From Aliidiomarina taiwanensis (GTDB taxonomy: Bacteria > Pseudomonadota > Gammaproteobacteria > Enterobacterales > Alteromonadaceae), in contig NZ_PIPQ01000002.1 of assembly GCF_003987015.1 (NCBI RefSeq), positions 124,001 through 188,000 on the forward strand: a stretch of 64,000 nucleotides of DNA, written 5' to 3'. The notes under the pieces were generated by a model, which saw nothing but the letters and a program-made list of their open reading frames with translations, was not told the origin of the DNA and made no database searches. Each line of letters starts with the position of its first letter. Position 1 is the stretch's first letter. A program made the translations under genes and the position numbers. Positions 54,349-64,000 of the stretch are shown here, piece after piece.

Positions 54349-54819
54349 ATGCCTAGAAGACGCGTCATAGGTCAACGTAAGATACTGCCAGATCCTAAGT
54401 TCGGATCAGATTTATTGGCGAAATTCATTAACGTTGTCATGGTTGATGGTAAGAAATCAGTCGCTGAAAACATTGTTTACGATGCATTAGACATCGTAGC
54501 TGAAAAAGCAGGAAAAGATCATCTTGCTGTATTTGAAGATGCTCTAGAAAACATCCGCCCGTCGGTTGAGGTTAAGTCTCGCCGTGTTGGTGGTTCTACA
54601 TACCAAGTACCAGTAGAAGTACGCCCAGTTCGTCGTAATACCCTAGGTATGCGTTGGATGGTTGATGCAGCCCGTACTCGTGGTGAAAAATCAATGGCAC
54701 AACGCCTTGCAGGTGAAATGCTTGACGCATCACAGAACAAAGGTTCTGCAGTACGTAAACGTGAAGACGTTCACCGTATGGCTGATGCAAACAAAGCGTT
54801 TGCTCACTACCGCTGGTAA
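54349..54819 (+). CDS. rpsG: 30S ribosomal protein S7
   Basis: S7 nucleates the head of the 30S subunit and in E. coli is the autogenous repressor of the str operon. The 156-aa protein begins [20 protein letters not shown] and has [32 protein letters not shown] precedes the ATG. The 76-nt rpsL-rpsG gap is the usual S7 binding site in E. coli. Confidence 0.98.
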   Translation: MPRRRVIGQRKILPDPKFGSDLLAKFINVVMVDGKKSVAENIVYDALDIVAEKAGKDHLAVFEDALENIRPSVEVKSRRVGGSTYQVPVEVRPVRRNTLGMRWMVDAARTRGEKSMAQRLAGEMLDASQNKGSAVRKREDVHRMADANKAFAHYRW

Positions 54820-54846
54820 TCACGCTCAACAAAAGAGGAATCTATT

Positions 54847-56982
54847 GTGGCAAGAAAAACTTCGATTGAGCGCTACCGTAATATCGGTATTTGTGCTCAC
54901 GTAGACGCAGGTAAAACAACCACTACTGAGCGTATACTATTCTATACTGGCCGTAGCCATAAGCTCGGTGAAACGCACGATGGTGGCGCAACAACAGACT
55001 GGATGGCGCAGGAGCAAGAGCGTGGTATTACTATCACATCGGCTGCTGTAACCAGCTTCTGGAGCGGGATGAACCAACAGTTCCCAGAGCACCGCATTAA
55101 CATCATCGACACGCCAGGACACGTTGACTTTACTGTAGAAGTAGAGCGTTCACTACGTGTACTAGACGCTGCCGTTGTTGTTCTTTGTGCTTCTTCTGGT
55201 GTTCAGCCGCAAACTGAAACAGTTTGGCGTCAGGCTGACAAGTATGAAGTTCCACGTATGGTGTTCGTCAACAAGATGGACCGTATGGGTGCTGACTACT
55301 TAAACGTTGTTGACCAAATTAAAACACGTTTAGCTTCTACCCCAGTTGCATTACAAATTCCAATTGGCTCAGAAGAAAACTTCACCGGTGTAGTAGACCT
55401 TGTTCGTATGAAGGCTATTAACTGGAACGAAGCAGACATGGGTATGACCTTCACGCTTGAAGACATTCCTGCAGAGCTAGCTGATGAAGCTGAAGAAATG
55501 CGTGCTGAACTTGTTGAAGCAGCAGCTGAAGCTAACGAAGATCTGATGAATAAGTACCTTGAAGAAGGTGAGCTTTCAGAAGAAGAAATTAAAGAAGGTT
55601 TACGCATTCGCACGCTAGCGAACGAAATCGTTCCTGTTATGTGTGGTTCTGCGTTCAAAAACAAAGGTGTTCAGGCAGTGCTTGACGCAGTTGTTGAATA
55701 CTTACCTTCACCGACTGAAGTTAAAGACATCCGTGGTGTTACACCAGAAGGTGATGAAATTAACTGTAAGTCGGCGGACGATGAGCCATTTGCTTCACTT
55801 GCGTTTAAAATCGCAACAGACCCGTTTGTTGGTACATTGACGTTCTTCCGTGTTTACTCAGGTGTAGTAAACGCTGGTGACTCAGTATACAACTCGGTGA
55901 AACAGAAGCGTGAGCGTTTCGGACGTATCGTACAAATGCACGCGAACGACCGTGAAGAACTGAAAGAAGTTCGTGCGGGTGACATTGCTGCAGCTATCGG
56001 TCTGAAAGATGTAACGACAGGTGACACCTTATGTTCTAACGACCGTGTGGTTGTTCTTGAGCGTATGGAATTCCCTGAGCCGGTTATCTCTGTAGCGGTT
56101 GAGCCAAAAACTAAGGCTGACCAAGAGAAAATGGGTATTGCACTAGGTAAACTAGCTGCTGAAGACCCGTCGTTCCGTGTGAAGACTGATGAAGAATCAG
56201 GCCAGACGATCATCTCAGGTATGGGTGAGCTTCACCTTGACGTACTTGTAGATCGTATGAAGCGTGAGTTCAACGTAGAGTGTAACGTAGGTAAACCTCA
56301 GGTTGCTTACCGTGAAACAATACGTGACACCGTGGAAGTGGAAGGTAAGTTCGTACGTCAATCAGGTGGTCGTGGTCAGTACGGTCACGTTTGGTTACGT
56401 ATGGAACCACTAGGCTTAGACCAAGGCGATAGCGCTGAAGGTGAAGAAGAAGAAACTTACCAGTTCGTGAACGAAATCGTTGGTGGTGTTGTACCGAAAG
56501 AGTACATTCCAGCCGTTGATAAAGGGTGTCAGGAACAAATGCAGAACGGTGTTCTTGCAGGGTTCCCAGTGCTTGGCGTTAAAGTAACGCTGTATGACGG
56601 TTCATATCACGATGTTGACTCGAACGAAATGGCATTTAAAATCGCCGGTAGCATGGGCTTCAAGAAGGGTGCGCTGCAAGCGAACCCAGCACTTCTAGAG
56701 CCAATCATGCAGGTTGAAGTAGTCACACCGGAAGACTTCATGGGTGACGTAGTTGGTGACTTAAACCGACGTCGCGGTATGATCGAAGGTATGGTTGACG
56801 CACCAGGTGGTTTGAAAGCTGTTAATGCACTTGTTCCATTAGCCGAAATGTTTGGCTATGCAACAGACTTGCGTTCACAAACGCAAGGTCGCGCATCATA
56901 CGCAATGGAATTCTTGAAGTACCAAGAAGCTCCAAACAACGTTGCAGAAGCAATTATTGCTGCTCGTAACACCCAAGATTAG
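54847..56982 (+). CDS. fusA: Elongation factor G
   Basis: EF-G drives translocation. The 711-aa protein starts at GTG 54847 with AAAGAGGAA upstream. GTPase motifs are [14 protein letters not shown] (about 16-29), switch [31 protein letters not shown] and NKMDR. Domain IV has [14 protein letters not shown]. Length is slightly above E. coli (704). Confidence 0.97.
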   Translation: MARKTSIERYRNIGICAHVDAGKTTTTERILFYTGRSHKLGETHDGGATTDWMAQEQERGITITSAAVTSFWSGMNQQFPEHRINIIDTPGHVDFTVEVERSLRVLDAAVVVLCASSGVQPQTETVWRQADKYEVPRMVFVNKMDRMGADYLNVVDQIKTRLASTPVALQIPIGSEENFTGVVDLVRMKAINWNEADMGMTFTLEDIPAELADEAEEMRAELVEAAAEANEDLMNKYLEEGELSEEEIKEGLRIRTLANEIVPVMCGSAFKNKGVQAVLDAVVEYLPSPTEVKDIRGVTPEGDEINCKSADDEPFASLAFKIATDPFVGTLTFFRVYSGVVNAGDSVYNSVKQKRERFGRIVQMHANDREELKEVRAGDIAAAIGLKDVTTGDTLCSNDRVVVLERMEFPEPVISVAVEPKTKADQEKMGIALGKLAAEDPSFRVKTDEESGQTIISGMGELHLDVLVDRMKREFNVECNVGKPQVAYRETIRDTVEVEGKFVRQSGGRGQYGHVWLRMEPLGLDQGDSAEGEEEETYQFVNEIVGGVVPKEYIPAVDKGCQEQMQNGVLAGFPVLGVKVTLYDGSYHDVDSNEMAFKIAGSMGFKKGALQANPALLEPIMQVEVVTPEDFMGDVVGDLNRRRGMIEGMVDAPGGLKAVNALVPLAEMFGYATDLRSQTQGRASYAMEFLKYQEAPNNVAEAIIAARNTQD

Positions 56983-57043
56983 TTAAGGTCTGGTCCCGGT
57001 CCTTAGAGACCGGGCTTTAAACTTTTAGTAAGGAAATATAGTC

Positions 57044-58228
57044 ATGGCAAAAGCAAAATTTGAACGTTCTAAGCCGCACGTAAACGTTGGTACTATCGGC
57101 CACGTTGACCACGGTAAAACTACTCTAACTGCGGCAATCGCAACCGTATTGGCAAAAACCTACGGTGGTGCTGCTCAAGACTACGCAGCAATCGACAATG
57201 CTCCTGAAGAGCGTGAGCGTGGTATTACTATTTCAACGTCACACGTTGAATACGACACACCAACGCGTCACTACGCACACGTTGACTGCCCAGGACACGC
57301 TGACTACGTTAAGAACATGATCACCGGTGCTGCGCAAATGGACGGTGCTATTCTAGTAGTAGCTTCTACCGATGGTCCTATGCCACAAACTCGTGAGCAC
57401 ATCCTACTTTCACGTCAGGTAGGTGTACCTTACATCGTAGTATTCATGAACAAGTGCGACATGGTAGACGACGAAGAGCTACTAGAGCTTGTAGAAATGG
57501 AAGTTCGTGAACTTCTTTCTGAGTACGAATTCCCAGGTGACGACTTACCAGTTATCCAAGGTTCAGCTCTTAAAGCGCTAGAAGGCGAAGAGCAGTGGGA
57601 AGCGAAGATTATTGAGCTAGCTGAAGCACTAGACAGCTACATTCCAGAGCCTACGCGTGACATTGACAAGCCGTTCTTGCTACCAATTGAAGACGTATTC
57701 TCTATTTCAGGCCGTGGTACAGTAGTAACAGGTCGTGTAGAGCGCGGTATTGTAAACTCAGGTGACGAAGTTGAGATTGTTGGTTTGAAAGAAACCACCA
57801 AGACAACCGTTACGGGTGTTGAAATGTTCCGTAAGATGCTAGACGAAGGTCGTGCGGGTGAGAACATCGGTGCACTACTACGTGGTACCAAGCGTGAAGA
57901 AATTCAGCGTGGTCAAGTACTAGCGAAGCCTGGTTCAATCAACCCACACTCGAAGTTCGAAGCTGAAGTATACGTACTAAGCAAAGAAGAAGGTGGTCGT
58001 CACACGCCATTCTTTAAAGGCTACCGTCCACAGTTCTACTTCCGTACAACGGACGTAACTGGTTCAGTAGAATTACCAGAAGGCGTAGAAATGGTTATGC
58101 CTGGTGACAACATCAAGTTCGTTGTTGAACTAATTGCCCCAATCGCGATGGACGAAGGTTTACGCTTCGCTATCCGTGAAGGTGGCCGTACAGTAGGTGC
58201 GGGTGTTGTTTCTAAGATTGTTCAATAA
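57044..58228 (+). CDS. tufA: Elongation factor Tu, second copy
   Basis: This 394-aa EF-Tu is identical in protein sequence to the copy at 39591. It closes the str operon after fusA, with a 61-nt gap and TAAGGAAA ribosome site. The nucleotide sequences match except for five synonymous differences in the first 84 nt, and identity runs on past the stop through the terminator to 58275, then stops. This is the pattern of recent gene conversion. The S10 operon that follows tufA in many relatives is absent; upp on the opposite strand is next. Confidence 0.98.
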   Translation: MAKAKFERSKPHVNVGTIGHVDHGKTTLTAAIATVLAKTYGGAAQDYAAIDNAPEERERGITISTSHVEYDTPTRHYAHVDCPGHADYVKNMITGAAQMDGAILVVASTDGPMPQTREHILLSRQVGVPYIVVFMNKCDMVDDEELLELVEMEVRELLSEYEFPGDDLPVIQGSALKALEGEEQWEAKIIELAEALDSYIPEPTRDIDKPFLLPIEDVFSISGRGTVVTGRVERGIVNSGDEVEIVGLKETTKTTVTGVEMFRKMLDEGRAGENIGALLRGTKREEIQRGQVLAKPGSINPHSKFEAEVYVLSKEEGGRHTPFFKGYRPQFYFRTTDVTGSVELPEGVEMVMPGDNIKFVVELIAPIAMDEGLRFAIREGGRTVGAGVVSKIVQ

Positions 58229-58245
58229 TAATCTTTAAACGATTT

Positions 58246-58272
58246 AAAAAGGCGCCTGAGGGCGCCTTTTTT
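58246..58272. terminator. Bidirectional terminator between tufA and upp
   Basis: GGCGCC (58251-58256), TGAG, GGCGCC (58261-58266) with A5 and T6 runs on either side, so it can end both tufA and the convergent upp. It is a copy of the tufB terminator. Confidence 0.88.
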
Positions 58273-58281
58273 GTTTGTTGA

Positions 58282-58911
58282 TTAACGGGTGCCGAAGATC
58301 TTGTCGCCAGCGTCACCAAGGCCTGGAATGATATATCCGTTCTTGTTGAGGTGGGAGTCGAGGGCGGCGGTATAAATGTTTACGTCCGGGTGCTTTTCTT
58401 CTACATTGGCAACGCCTTCTGGGGCCGCCACTAGCACTAACACTTTAATATTGGTGCAGCCTCGTGCTTTTAGCATGTCGAGGGTTGCATTCATGGTGCC
58501 GCCTGTAGCCAGCATGGGGTCGATGACTAAGGCTAATCGTTCGTCAATACTGCCTGCAAACTTCTCGAAATACGCCACGGGCTCTAAGCTTTCTTCATCG
58601 CGATAGAGGCCCACAACACTTACTCTGGCACCTGGTATTAATGCGAGTACGCCGTCGAGCATGCCTAAGCCAGCACGGAGTATGGGCACGACAGTAATTT
58701 TTTTACCTTTAATGCTTTGCACTTGCAGAGTATTGTTGCTCCAACTCTTAATTTCACGCGGCTCTAAACGAATGTTTTTGGTGGCCTCATAAGTAAGTAG
58801 GTTGCCAACTTCATTGGCTAGTTCACGAAAGCTTTTGGTGCTGATATTTGCTTCCCGCATGAGGCCTACTTTGTGTTGAATGAGCGGGTGATTAATAATG
58901 TGCAGTGCCAT
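58282..58911 (-). CDS. upp: Uracil phosphoribosyltransferase
   Basis: Upp salvages uracil to UMP with PRPP. The 209-aa protein starts [20 protein letters not shown] and has the PRPP loop [32 protein letters not shown] and the C-terminal uracil-binding [17 protein letters not shown], all intact. It is convergent with tufA. Confidence 0.97.
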   Translation of the reverse strand: MALHIINHPLIQHKVGLMREANISTKSFRELANEVGNLLTYEATKNIRLEPREIKSWSNNTLQVQSIKGKKITVVPILRAGLGMLDGVLALIPGARVSVVGLYRDEESLEPVAYFEKFAGSIDERLALVIDPMLATGGTMNATLDMLKARGCTNIKVLVLVAAPEGVANVEEKHPDVNIYTAALDSHLNKNGYIIPGLGDAGDKIFGTR

Positions 58912-59050
58912 TGAGAGTCTCCGTTTGTCTTAGTTCTTAGGCTCATTATAGCGCTGTGCTACCATGAGTCACCTGTTTAATATAGAATGTCCCGCTTACT
59001 AATAAACTTCCAGCGCGTCTGAATGCGTCAAGCCCATAGAGGAGAATGGC

Positions 59051-60658
59051 ATGTCTGCAGAAAATCAGCAGAAAAATGAACACTTGGGACCTGAAAACCA
59101 ACAGCGCGGTTGGTTTACTCGCTTTCTTGATACCGTCGAATGGCTCGGTAACTTATTACCACATCCAGTTACTTTGTTTGCCATGTTTGCGGGTATTGTC
59201 ATACTAGCAAGTGGGATTGCGGGCTACTTTAATGTCAGCGTGCTGGACCCGCGTCCAGGTTCTGAAGGGCAAGAAATATTCGTGAATAGCCTCATGAGTG
59301 GCGACGGCTTGCGTTGGATGGTGTCGAGCCTGGTGAAGAACTTTACAGGCTTTCCGCCCTTAGGTGTTGTACTTGTCGCTATCCTAGGGGTAGGTATTGC
59401 AGAACGAAGTGGCCTATTAGAAGCCATGATGCGCGGTATGGTGATGAATGCCTCGCCACGCATGGTCACTGTTACCGTGGTATTTGCCGGTGTTGTTTCA
59501 AACACGGCTTCAGAGCTTGGTTATGTTGTGCTTATTCCGTTAGCGGCACTCATTTTCCACTCGCTCGGCAGACACCCGCTAGCGGGCCTTGCTGCAGCAT
59601 TTGCCGGGGTTTCAGCTGGTTACAGTGCCAACCTATTTATTGGCACGGTTGACCCGCTGCTAGCTGGGTTTACCACTATCGCTGCTCAAATTATTGACCC
59701 TGAATATAACGTGGGCCCAGAAATGAACTGGTACTTCATGTTTGTTAGTACCTTTTTAATTGCAGTGCTGGGTGCTTTTGTTACGGAAAAAATTGTTGAG
59801 CCTAAGCTTGGCAAATACAACCCAGACGACATGGACCCCCATGCAGACATTGAACACGACGTAAGCATGGACAAACTCACTCCGTTAGAGCGTAAAGGGT
59901 TAGTTTTTGCTGGTTTGTCGTTCGTGGCATTACTGGGCATTTTGGCCTTAACCGTTGTGCCTGAATGGGGCGTGCTGCGTAACCAAGAGACCGGTGGTGT
60001 TGCAGGCTCTCCGTTCTTAAACGGTATAGTGGTTTTCATTTTTATCACCTTTGGTATTCCAGGCTTTGTATACGGCTTTGTCACCAAAACAATGCGTAAC
60101 GACCGTGACGTGATTGACGCCATGGCGGCCAGCATGAGCTCGATGGGGCTTTATATTGTGTTGGTATTCTTTGCCGCACAGTTTGTGGCTTTCTTTGCCT
60201 GGACCAACTTCGGTACGATTATGGCGGTGAATGGCGCTAACTTCTTGCAGGCCATTAACTTAACGGGCCCTGCGGTGTTTGTGCTGTTTATTTTAATGTG
60301 TGCCTTTGTGAACTTGATGCTTGGCTCGGCCTCGGCACAATGGGCCGTGACAGCACCTATTTTTGTGCCTATGCTGATGTTAGTAGGGTATGCACCTGAG
60401 CTAATTCAAGCTGCGTACCGAATTGGTGACTCTGTTACCAACATTATAACCCCCATGATGAGCTATTTTGGGTTAATCTTGGCGGTGGCCGCGCGTTACC
60501 AGAAGAACTTAGGTATAGGCACATTAATTTCCATTATGCTACCTTATAGTTTAATTTTCTTGGTCGGTTGGGTTGCACTGTTTTATGTGTTTGTATTTGT
60601 ATTAGGCTTGCCGGTTGGTCCGGGTGCTGCAACCTATTACAGCCTGCCTGTGCAATAA
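59051..60658 (+). CDS. AbgT-family transporter
   Basis: The AbgT family includes p-aminobenzoyl-glutamate importers and sulfonamide efflux pumps. The 535-aa protein is rich in membrane segments (I count at least nine to eleven hydrophobic stretches) with LEWLGN-like VEWLGNLLPHPVTLFAMFAG at the N-terminus (28-47), GIAERSGLLEAMMRG, NTASELGYVVLIPLAALIFH and NLMLGSASAQWAVTAPIFVP. Two similar blocks suggest inverted-repeat architecture. GAGGAG precedes the ATG. Physiological substrate (folate breakdown product or drug) cannot be told from sequence. Confidence 0.9.
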   Translation: MSAENQQKNEHLGPENQQRGWFTRFLDTVEWLGNLLPHPVTLFAMFAGIVILASGIAGYFNVSVLDPRPGSEGQEIFVNSLMSGDGLRWMVSSLVKNFTGFPPLGVVLVAILGVGIAERSGLLEAMMRGMVMNASPRMVTVTVVFAGVVSNTASELGYVVLIPLAALIFHSLGRHPLAGLAAAFAGVSAGYSANLFIGTVDPLLAGFTTIAAQIIDPEYNVGPEMNWYFMFVSTFLIAVLGAFVTEKIVEPKLGKYNPDDMDPHADIEHDVSMDKLTPLERKGLVFAGLSFVALLGILALTVVPEWGVLRNQETGGVAGSPFLNGIVVFIFITFGIPGFVYGFVTKTMRNDRDVIDAMAASMSSMGLYIVLVFFAAQFVAFFAWTNFGTIMAVNGANFLQAINLTGPAVFVLFILMCAFVNLMLGSASAQWAVTAPIFVPMLMLVGYAPELIQAAYRIGDSVTNIITPMMSYFGLILAVAARYQKNLGIGTLISIMLPYSLIFLVGWVALFYVFVFVLGLPVGPGAATYYSLPVQ

Positions 60659-60720
60659 GGTTTCGGCTACTTTGCCCTCTAAAACATAACGCCATGGTTT
60701 AGAGGGTTTTGGGAGTTCGT

Positions 60721-61527
60721 TTGACGTATATAGCCACATTGTTTTTAGTTATTATGACAGCTCTGCTGCCGCGACTTAGTTCGGCAGCAGAGCCTGTTTA
60801 TGTGGCCGCTTACGACTTCCGTCCTTACTTTTCCTCTCGCTTATCGACGCATGTGACCGGTGAGCTGCTTAAGGCCTTTAACGCCCGCCAAACCACCTAC
60901 CAATTTATTTTGCGTGAAGTACGCCCTAAAGACAGGTTCCGAGAGCTACAGTCAGGTGGCTGTTGCGACCTTTTGCTGTTTGAGTCGAAAAGTTGGGGTT
61001 GGGCCAACGCAGAGGACTATCTGTGGGGTGAAAGACTTACGTACGGTGATAACCGCTATTACACGCTGAAAGAGTCTTTAGAGAAGGGCGAAACAAGTTT
61101 CGAACCGTTGCAAGCGGCATGCATGGGCGGTGTATTTGGCTACCATTATAAGTATACGGAAATGAAAACAGCCGCCGACACCTTAGAAACGCAATTTAAT
61201 TTTTACACAGCCATGAGCTCAGACACTCTACTGAATATGTTGCTAGGGAAGCGAATCGATATGATAATTTTAGGCAGCGAGTATGTGAGTTGGCAGCGTA
61301 AAATTAACCGGCCGGGTATGGAGTTAGTAACCGCTTCAGACTTTATTGACCACAGTTATGTGACACAAGTGGTATTCAACCCCGATGCAATGAAACAAGC
61401 AGAAGTTATAAATGCACTTATACGGGATATGAAAGCAAACGGTGAGCTTGCGGCGATACTCGAACAGTTTGGTTTAGGGCAAAGTATCGAGCCGAACATG
61501 CCCAGTGTAACAAGCGGCATGAACTAA
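60721..61527 (+). CDS. Periplasmic solute-binding family 3-like protein
   Basis: TTG 60721 with GGGAG 5 nt upstream gives 268 aa; an earlier in-frame TTG at 60709 would bury the ribosome site. The signal peptide is TYIATLFLVIMTALLPRLSS then AAEP, cleaved after Ala about 22. The mature protein resembles amino-acid-binding domains: YVAAYDFRPYFSSRL, GELLKAFNARQTTYQFILRE, LLNMLLGKRIDMIILGSEYV. No membrane-transport genes adjoin it, so it may be an orphan sensor or binding protein. Ligand is unknown. The stop overlaps the convergent glsA stop. Confidence 0.75.
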   Translation: MTYIATLFLVIMTALLPRLSSAAEPVYVAAYDFRPYFSSRLSTHVTGELLKAFNARQTTYQFILREVRPKDRFRELQSGGCCDLLLFESKSWGWANAEDYLWGERLTYGDNRYYTLKESLEKGETSFEPLQAACMGGVFGYHYKYTEMKTAADTLETQFNFYTAMSSDTLLNMLLGKRIDMIILGSEYVSWQRKINRPGMELVTASDFIDHSYVTQVVFNPDAMKQAEVINALIRDMKANGELAAILEQFGLGQSIEPNMPSVTSGMN

Positions 61528-62465
61528 CTATAAACCGACAGCCCTAGCTCTTCCGCCAAAGTGCGCACCATGAACATACCTCGGTGGCTATTGCCATAAG
61601 GATTCAAACGTGGACTCCACGCACAAATAACACCATAGTCTGGTACCACGGCCACTAAGCCACCACCGACACCGCCTTTCGCAGGTAAACCCACGCTAAA
61701 AGCGAACTCGCCCGACTGATCGTACATGCCACTGGTAGACATCATGGCGTTTATTCTATGGGTTGAACGGGGGTCGCAGACAACCTCATCAGTGCCAGGT
61801 TGAACCCCTCGGTTTGCCAAAAAACCAAGTGCGCGGGCTAAGTCCACACAGCTCATATCAAGAGAGCATTGGTAAAAGTAATGGTCGAGCACATGCTCGA
61901 CGCTGGCTTTGATATTACCAAAGCTTTTCATGAGATAGGCAAGAGCAGCGTTGCGGGCACCATGCTCGCGCTCCGAGTCCCATACTTGTTCGTTGACTTG
62001 AATGCTTTCGTTCTGCGCTAAGCTTTGCACAAACTGCGTAAAGGCGGTTCGGCTTGCCGAATAGCGACACACCAAGGTGTCGGCAACCACAATAGCCCCC
62101 GCATTAATAAAGGGGTTGCGGGGAATACCATGCTCCCATTCAAGCTGCATAATAGAATTGAAGGCTTGGCCGGAAGGCTCCATGCGGACCCGTTCCCACA
62201 AGCTGTCGCCCATTCGTTCCATCGCCAAAGTAAGGCCAAACACTTTGGAGATACTTTGAATTGAAAAGGGGACATGGGCGTCGCCTGCAGTATGCACTTG
62301 GCCGTCTAACTCCACGACGGCCAGCCCTAAGTAGTTTGGATCTACTTTAGCCAGTGCCGGAATGTAGTCTGCCACGGCGCCTTCATTGGGCAGTGCGCGG
62401 GCTTGGGCGACCACGTCTTTGAGTAGTTCGCCCGTATGCTTGGGAGGTAAAGGTATGCCTTCCAT
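61524..62465 (-). CDS. glsA: Glutaminase
   Basis: The beta-lactamase-like glutaminase converts glutamine to glutamate and ammonia. The 313-aa protein has Ser71 and Lys74 in SIQSISKVF (68-76), the expected catalytic S-x-x-K, with FNSIMQLEWEHGIPRNPFIN and VGLPAKGGVGGGLVAVVPDY as family blocks. The ATG overlaps the uvrA stop by one base (TAATG), so it is probably co-transcribed after uvrA. Confidence 0.96.
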   Translation of the reverse strand: MEGIPLPPKHTGELLKDVVAQARALPNEGAVADYIPALAKVDPNYLGLAVVELDGQVHTAGDAHVPFSIQSISKVFGLTLAMERMGDSLWERVRMEPSGQAFNSIMQLEWEHGIPRNPFINAGAIVVADTLVCRYSASRTAFTQFVQSLAQNESIQVNEQVWDSEREHGARNAALAYLMKSFGNIKASVEHVLDHYFYQCSLDMSCVDLARALGFLANRGVQPGTDEVVCDPRSTHRINAMMSTSGMYDQSGEFAFSVGLPAKGGVGGGLVAVVPDYGVICAWSPRLNPYGNSHRGMFMVRTLAEELGLSVYS

Positions 62466-64000
62466 TACCTTGCCTTAGCCAACAGTGGTTTTAAAAAGCG
62501 GGCCGTGTACGAGCCAGGGTGCTCGCTGACGTGCTCTGGACTGCCTTCCACCAGTATTTCACCGCCACCGCTGCCACCTTCAGGGCCGAGATCGATAATC
62601 CAGTCGGCGGTTTTAATCACGTCCAAGTTGTGCTCAATAATAACGATGGTGTTGCCATGGTCCCGCAGTCTGTGCAGTACGGCTAGCAGCTGTTGTATGT
62701 CATGGAAGTGCAGCCCTGTGGTGGGCTCGTCCAGAATGTACAGGGTTTTGCCCGTGTCCCGCTTGGACAGCTCACGTGCAAGTTTCACCCGCTGGGCTTC
62801 ACCACCCGATAAGGTGGTGGCCGACTGACCTAAGCGAATGTAAGAAAGCCCAACGTCCATCAGGGTTTGTAGCTTGCGGGCAATGGCCGGCACGGCGTCA
62901 AAAAATTCACGAGCGTCTTCCACAGTTAAGTCGAGCACTTCGTCGATGGTTTTGTTCTTGTAGAGAATCTCTAAGGTTTCGCGGTTATAACGTTTGCCTT
63001 TACACACATCACAAGGCACATACACATCTGGTAAGAAGTGCATTTCAACTTTTATTAAACCGTCGCCTTGGCAAGGCTCACAGCGCCCACCTTTCACGTT
63101 AAAGCTGAATCGGCCGGGCTTATATCCCCGTGCACGCGCTTCAGGTACACCAGAAAACAATTCCCGAATGGGAGTGAAAATACCTGTGTAGGTGGCCGGG
63201 TTGGAACGCGGCGTGCGCCCAATGGGGCTTTGGTCAATGTCTACCACTTTGTCGAGGTGCTCTAGCCCGCGAATGGCTGTATAGGGCGCTACGTTGTCGT
63301 GGGTGGCTTTGTTCAGTTCCTTTTGTGCCAGAGGCCACAAGGTGTTGTTAATTAATGTGGACTTACCCGAGCCGGAAACGCCGGTCACACAGGTCATTAA
63401 GCCTGTAGGAATGCGCAAATTAACATGCTTGAGGTTGTTGCCTGAAGCGCCATCAATTTCCACCCAGTTCTCACCTGGCGCGTGGCGTTTTGGGGGCACC
63501 GCAATTTCTTTTTTACCGGACAGGTAGTCACCCGTGAGCGAGCCTGGCGTAGCAATAATGTCGTCCATGGTACCTTCTGCAACCACTTGGCCACCATGCA
63601 CACCTGCGCCTGGACCTATGTCGATTACGTGGTCGGCTGAACGAATGGCGTCTTCGTCGTGTTCAACCACAAGCACAGTATTACCTAAATCGCGCAAGTG
63701 GGTGAGGGTGCTTAGGAGGCGCTCGTTGTCCCGTTGGTGCAGGCCAATAGAGGGCTCGTCTAACACGTACATCACGCCCACTAAGCCAGCTCCGATTTGG
63801 CTGGCTAAGCGAATACGCTGGGCTTCACCGCCCGACAAGGTGTCGGCACTGCGGTTTAAGGTCAGGTAGTTTAAGCCGACGTTCACTAAGAACTGCAGCC
63901 GGTCGTTAATTTCTTTCAGAATTTTTTCAGCAATTTGCGCCCGCTGACCTTCTAAGGACAAACCTTGGAAGAAAGCCAGTGCATCGCCAATCGACAGTTC
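62465..64000 (-). CDS. uvrA: UvrA excinuclease ATPase, 3' part, start outside window
   Basis: UvrA is the damage-sensing ATPase of nucleotide excision repair. The 511 codons here are the C-terminal half; the frame continues through the window end without a start. Visible parts are the first ABC signature [17 protein letters not shown] with Walker [15 protein letters not shown], the second Walker [19 protein letters not shown], the zinc finger CEPCQGDG...[10 protein letters not shown], and the second signature [20 protein letters not shown] with Walker [16 protein letters not shown]. All are intact. Confidence 0.98.
   Translation of the reverse strand, partial: ELSIGDALAFFQGLSLEGQRAQIAEKILKEINDRLQFLVNVGLNYLTLNRSADTLSGGEAQRIRLASQIGAGLVGVMYVLDEPSIGLHQRDNERLLSTLTHLRDLGNTVLVVEHDEDAIRSADHVIDIGPGAGVHGGQVVAEGTMDDIIATPGSLTGDYLSGKKEIAVPPKRHAPGENWVEIDGASGNNLKHVNLRIPTGLMTCVTGVSGSGKSTLINNTLWPLAQKELNKATHDNVAPYTAIRGLEHLDKVVDIDQSPIGRTPRSNPATYTGIFTPIRELFSGVPEARARGYKPGRFSFNVKGGRCEPCQGDGLIKVEMHFLPDVYVPCDVCKGKRYNRETLEILYKNKTIDEVLDLTVEDAREFFDAVPAIARKLQTLMDVGLSYIRLGQSATTLSGGEAQRVKLARELSKRDTGKTLYILDEPTTGLHFHDIQQLLAVLHRLRDHGNTIVIIEHNLDVIKTADWIIDLGPEGGSGGGEILVEGSPEHVSEHPGSYTARFLKPLLAKAR

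Overview
The window is a chromosomal segment of a gammaproteobacterium. Evidence is the gene order tRNA-Thr/Tyr/Gly/Thr-tufB, tRNA-Trp-secE-nusG-rplKAJL-rpoBC, rpsL-rpsG-fusA-tufA, nnrDE-tsaE-amiB-mutL-miaA-hfq-hflXKC, two tuf genes, and E. coli-type YheS/YheT/YheU/YheV/YrfG/NudE/CysQ. The mix resembles marine Alteromonadales such as Idiomarinaceae, but that is an inference from gene order and protein style, not a database match.

Region 1 (1-14096) is a partial M24 aminopeptidase-like gene, then a complete type I-F CRISPR-Cas locus: cas1, cas2-3 fusion, csy1, csy2, csy3, csy4/cas6f, a leader, and a long array of 74 repeats and 73 spacers (9539-13948). All cas genes and the array read on the + strand. 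The cas operon is visibly AT-richer than its surroundings, consistent with lateral acquisition. The reading frames that cross the array are translation artefacts of the repeat.

Region 2 (14097-26428) holds a small lipoprotein, the ompR-envZ two-component pair, sthA, yrfG, nudE-cysQ, yheT-yheU, a pitrilysin-like M16 lipoprotein protease, yheS and yheV.

Region 3 (26469-38942) is a housekeeping run: nnrDE, tsaE, amiB, mutL, miaA, hfq, hflX, hflK, hflC, then a PLP enzyme of the aminotransferase class V/kynureninase type and purA. Many neighbours overlap by ATGA, implying translational coupling.

Region 4 (38943-58275) is the translation/transcription core: four tRNAs, tufB, tRNA-Trp, secE, nusG, L11-L1-L10-L7/L12, rpoB, rpoC, a small secreted protein, S12, S7, EF-G and tufA. 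The two tuf genes are almost identical, including their 3' UTR and terminator, and the S10 operon does not follow tufA as it does in many relatives.

Region 5 (58282-64000) holds upp, an AbgT-family transporter, a periplasmic solute-binding-like protein, glutaminase and the 3' part of uvrA, cut by the window edge.

I did not find a convincing wholly new system. The most interesting signals are in the CRISPR locus: two spacers that overlap by 19 nt on opposite strands of the same target, and a perfect 12-bp-arm terminator-like hairpin lying between a TATAAT box and the first repeat. Outside it, the tuf conversion tract and an orphan TetR-type palindrome ahead of the tRNA-tufB operon stand out. 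Apart from the array there is no gene-free stretch longer than 300 bases.
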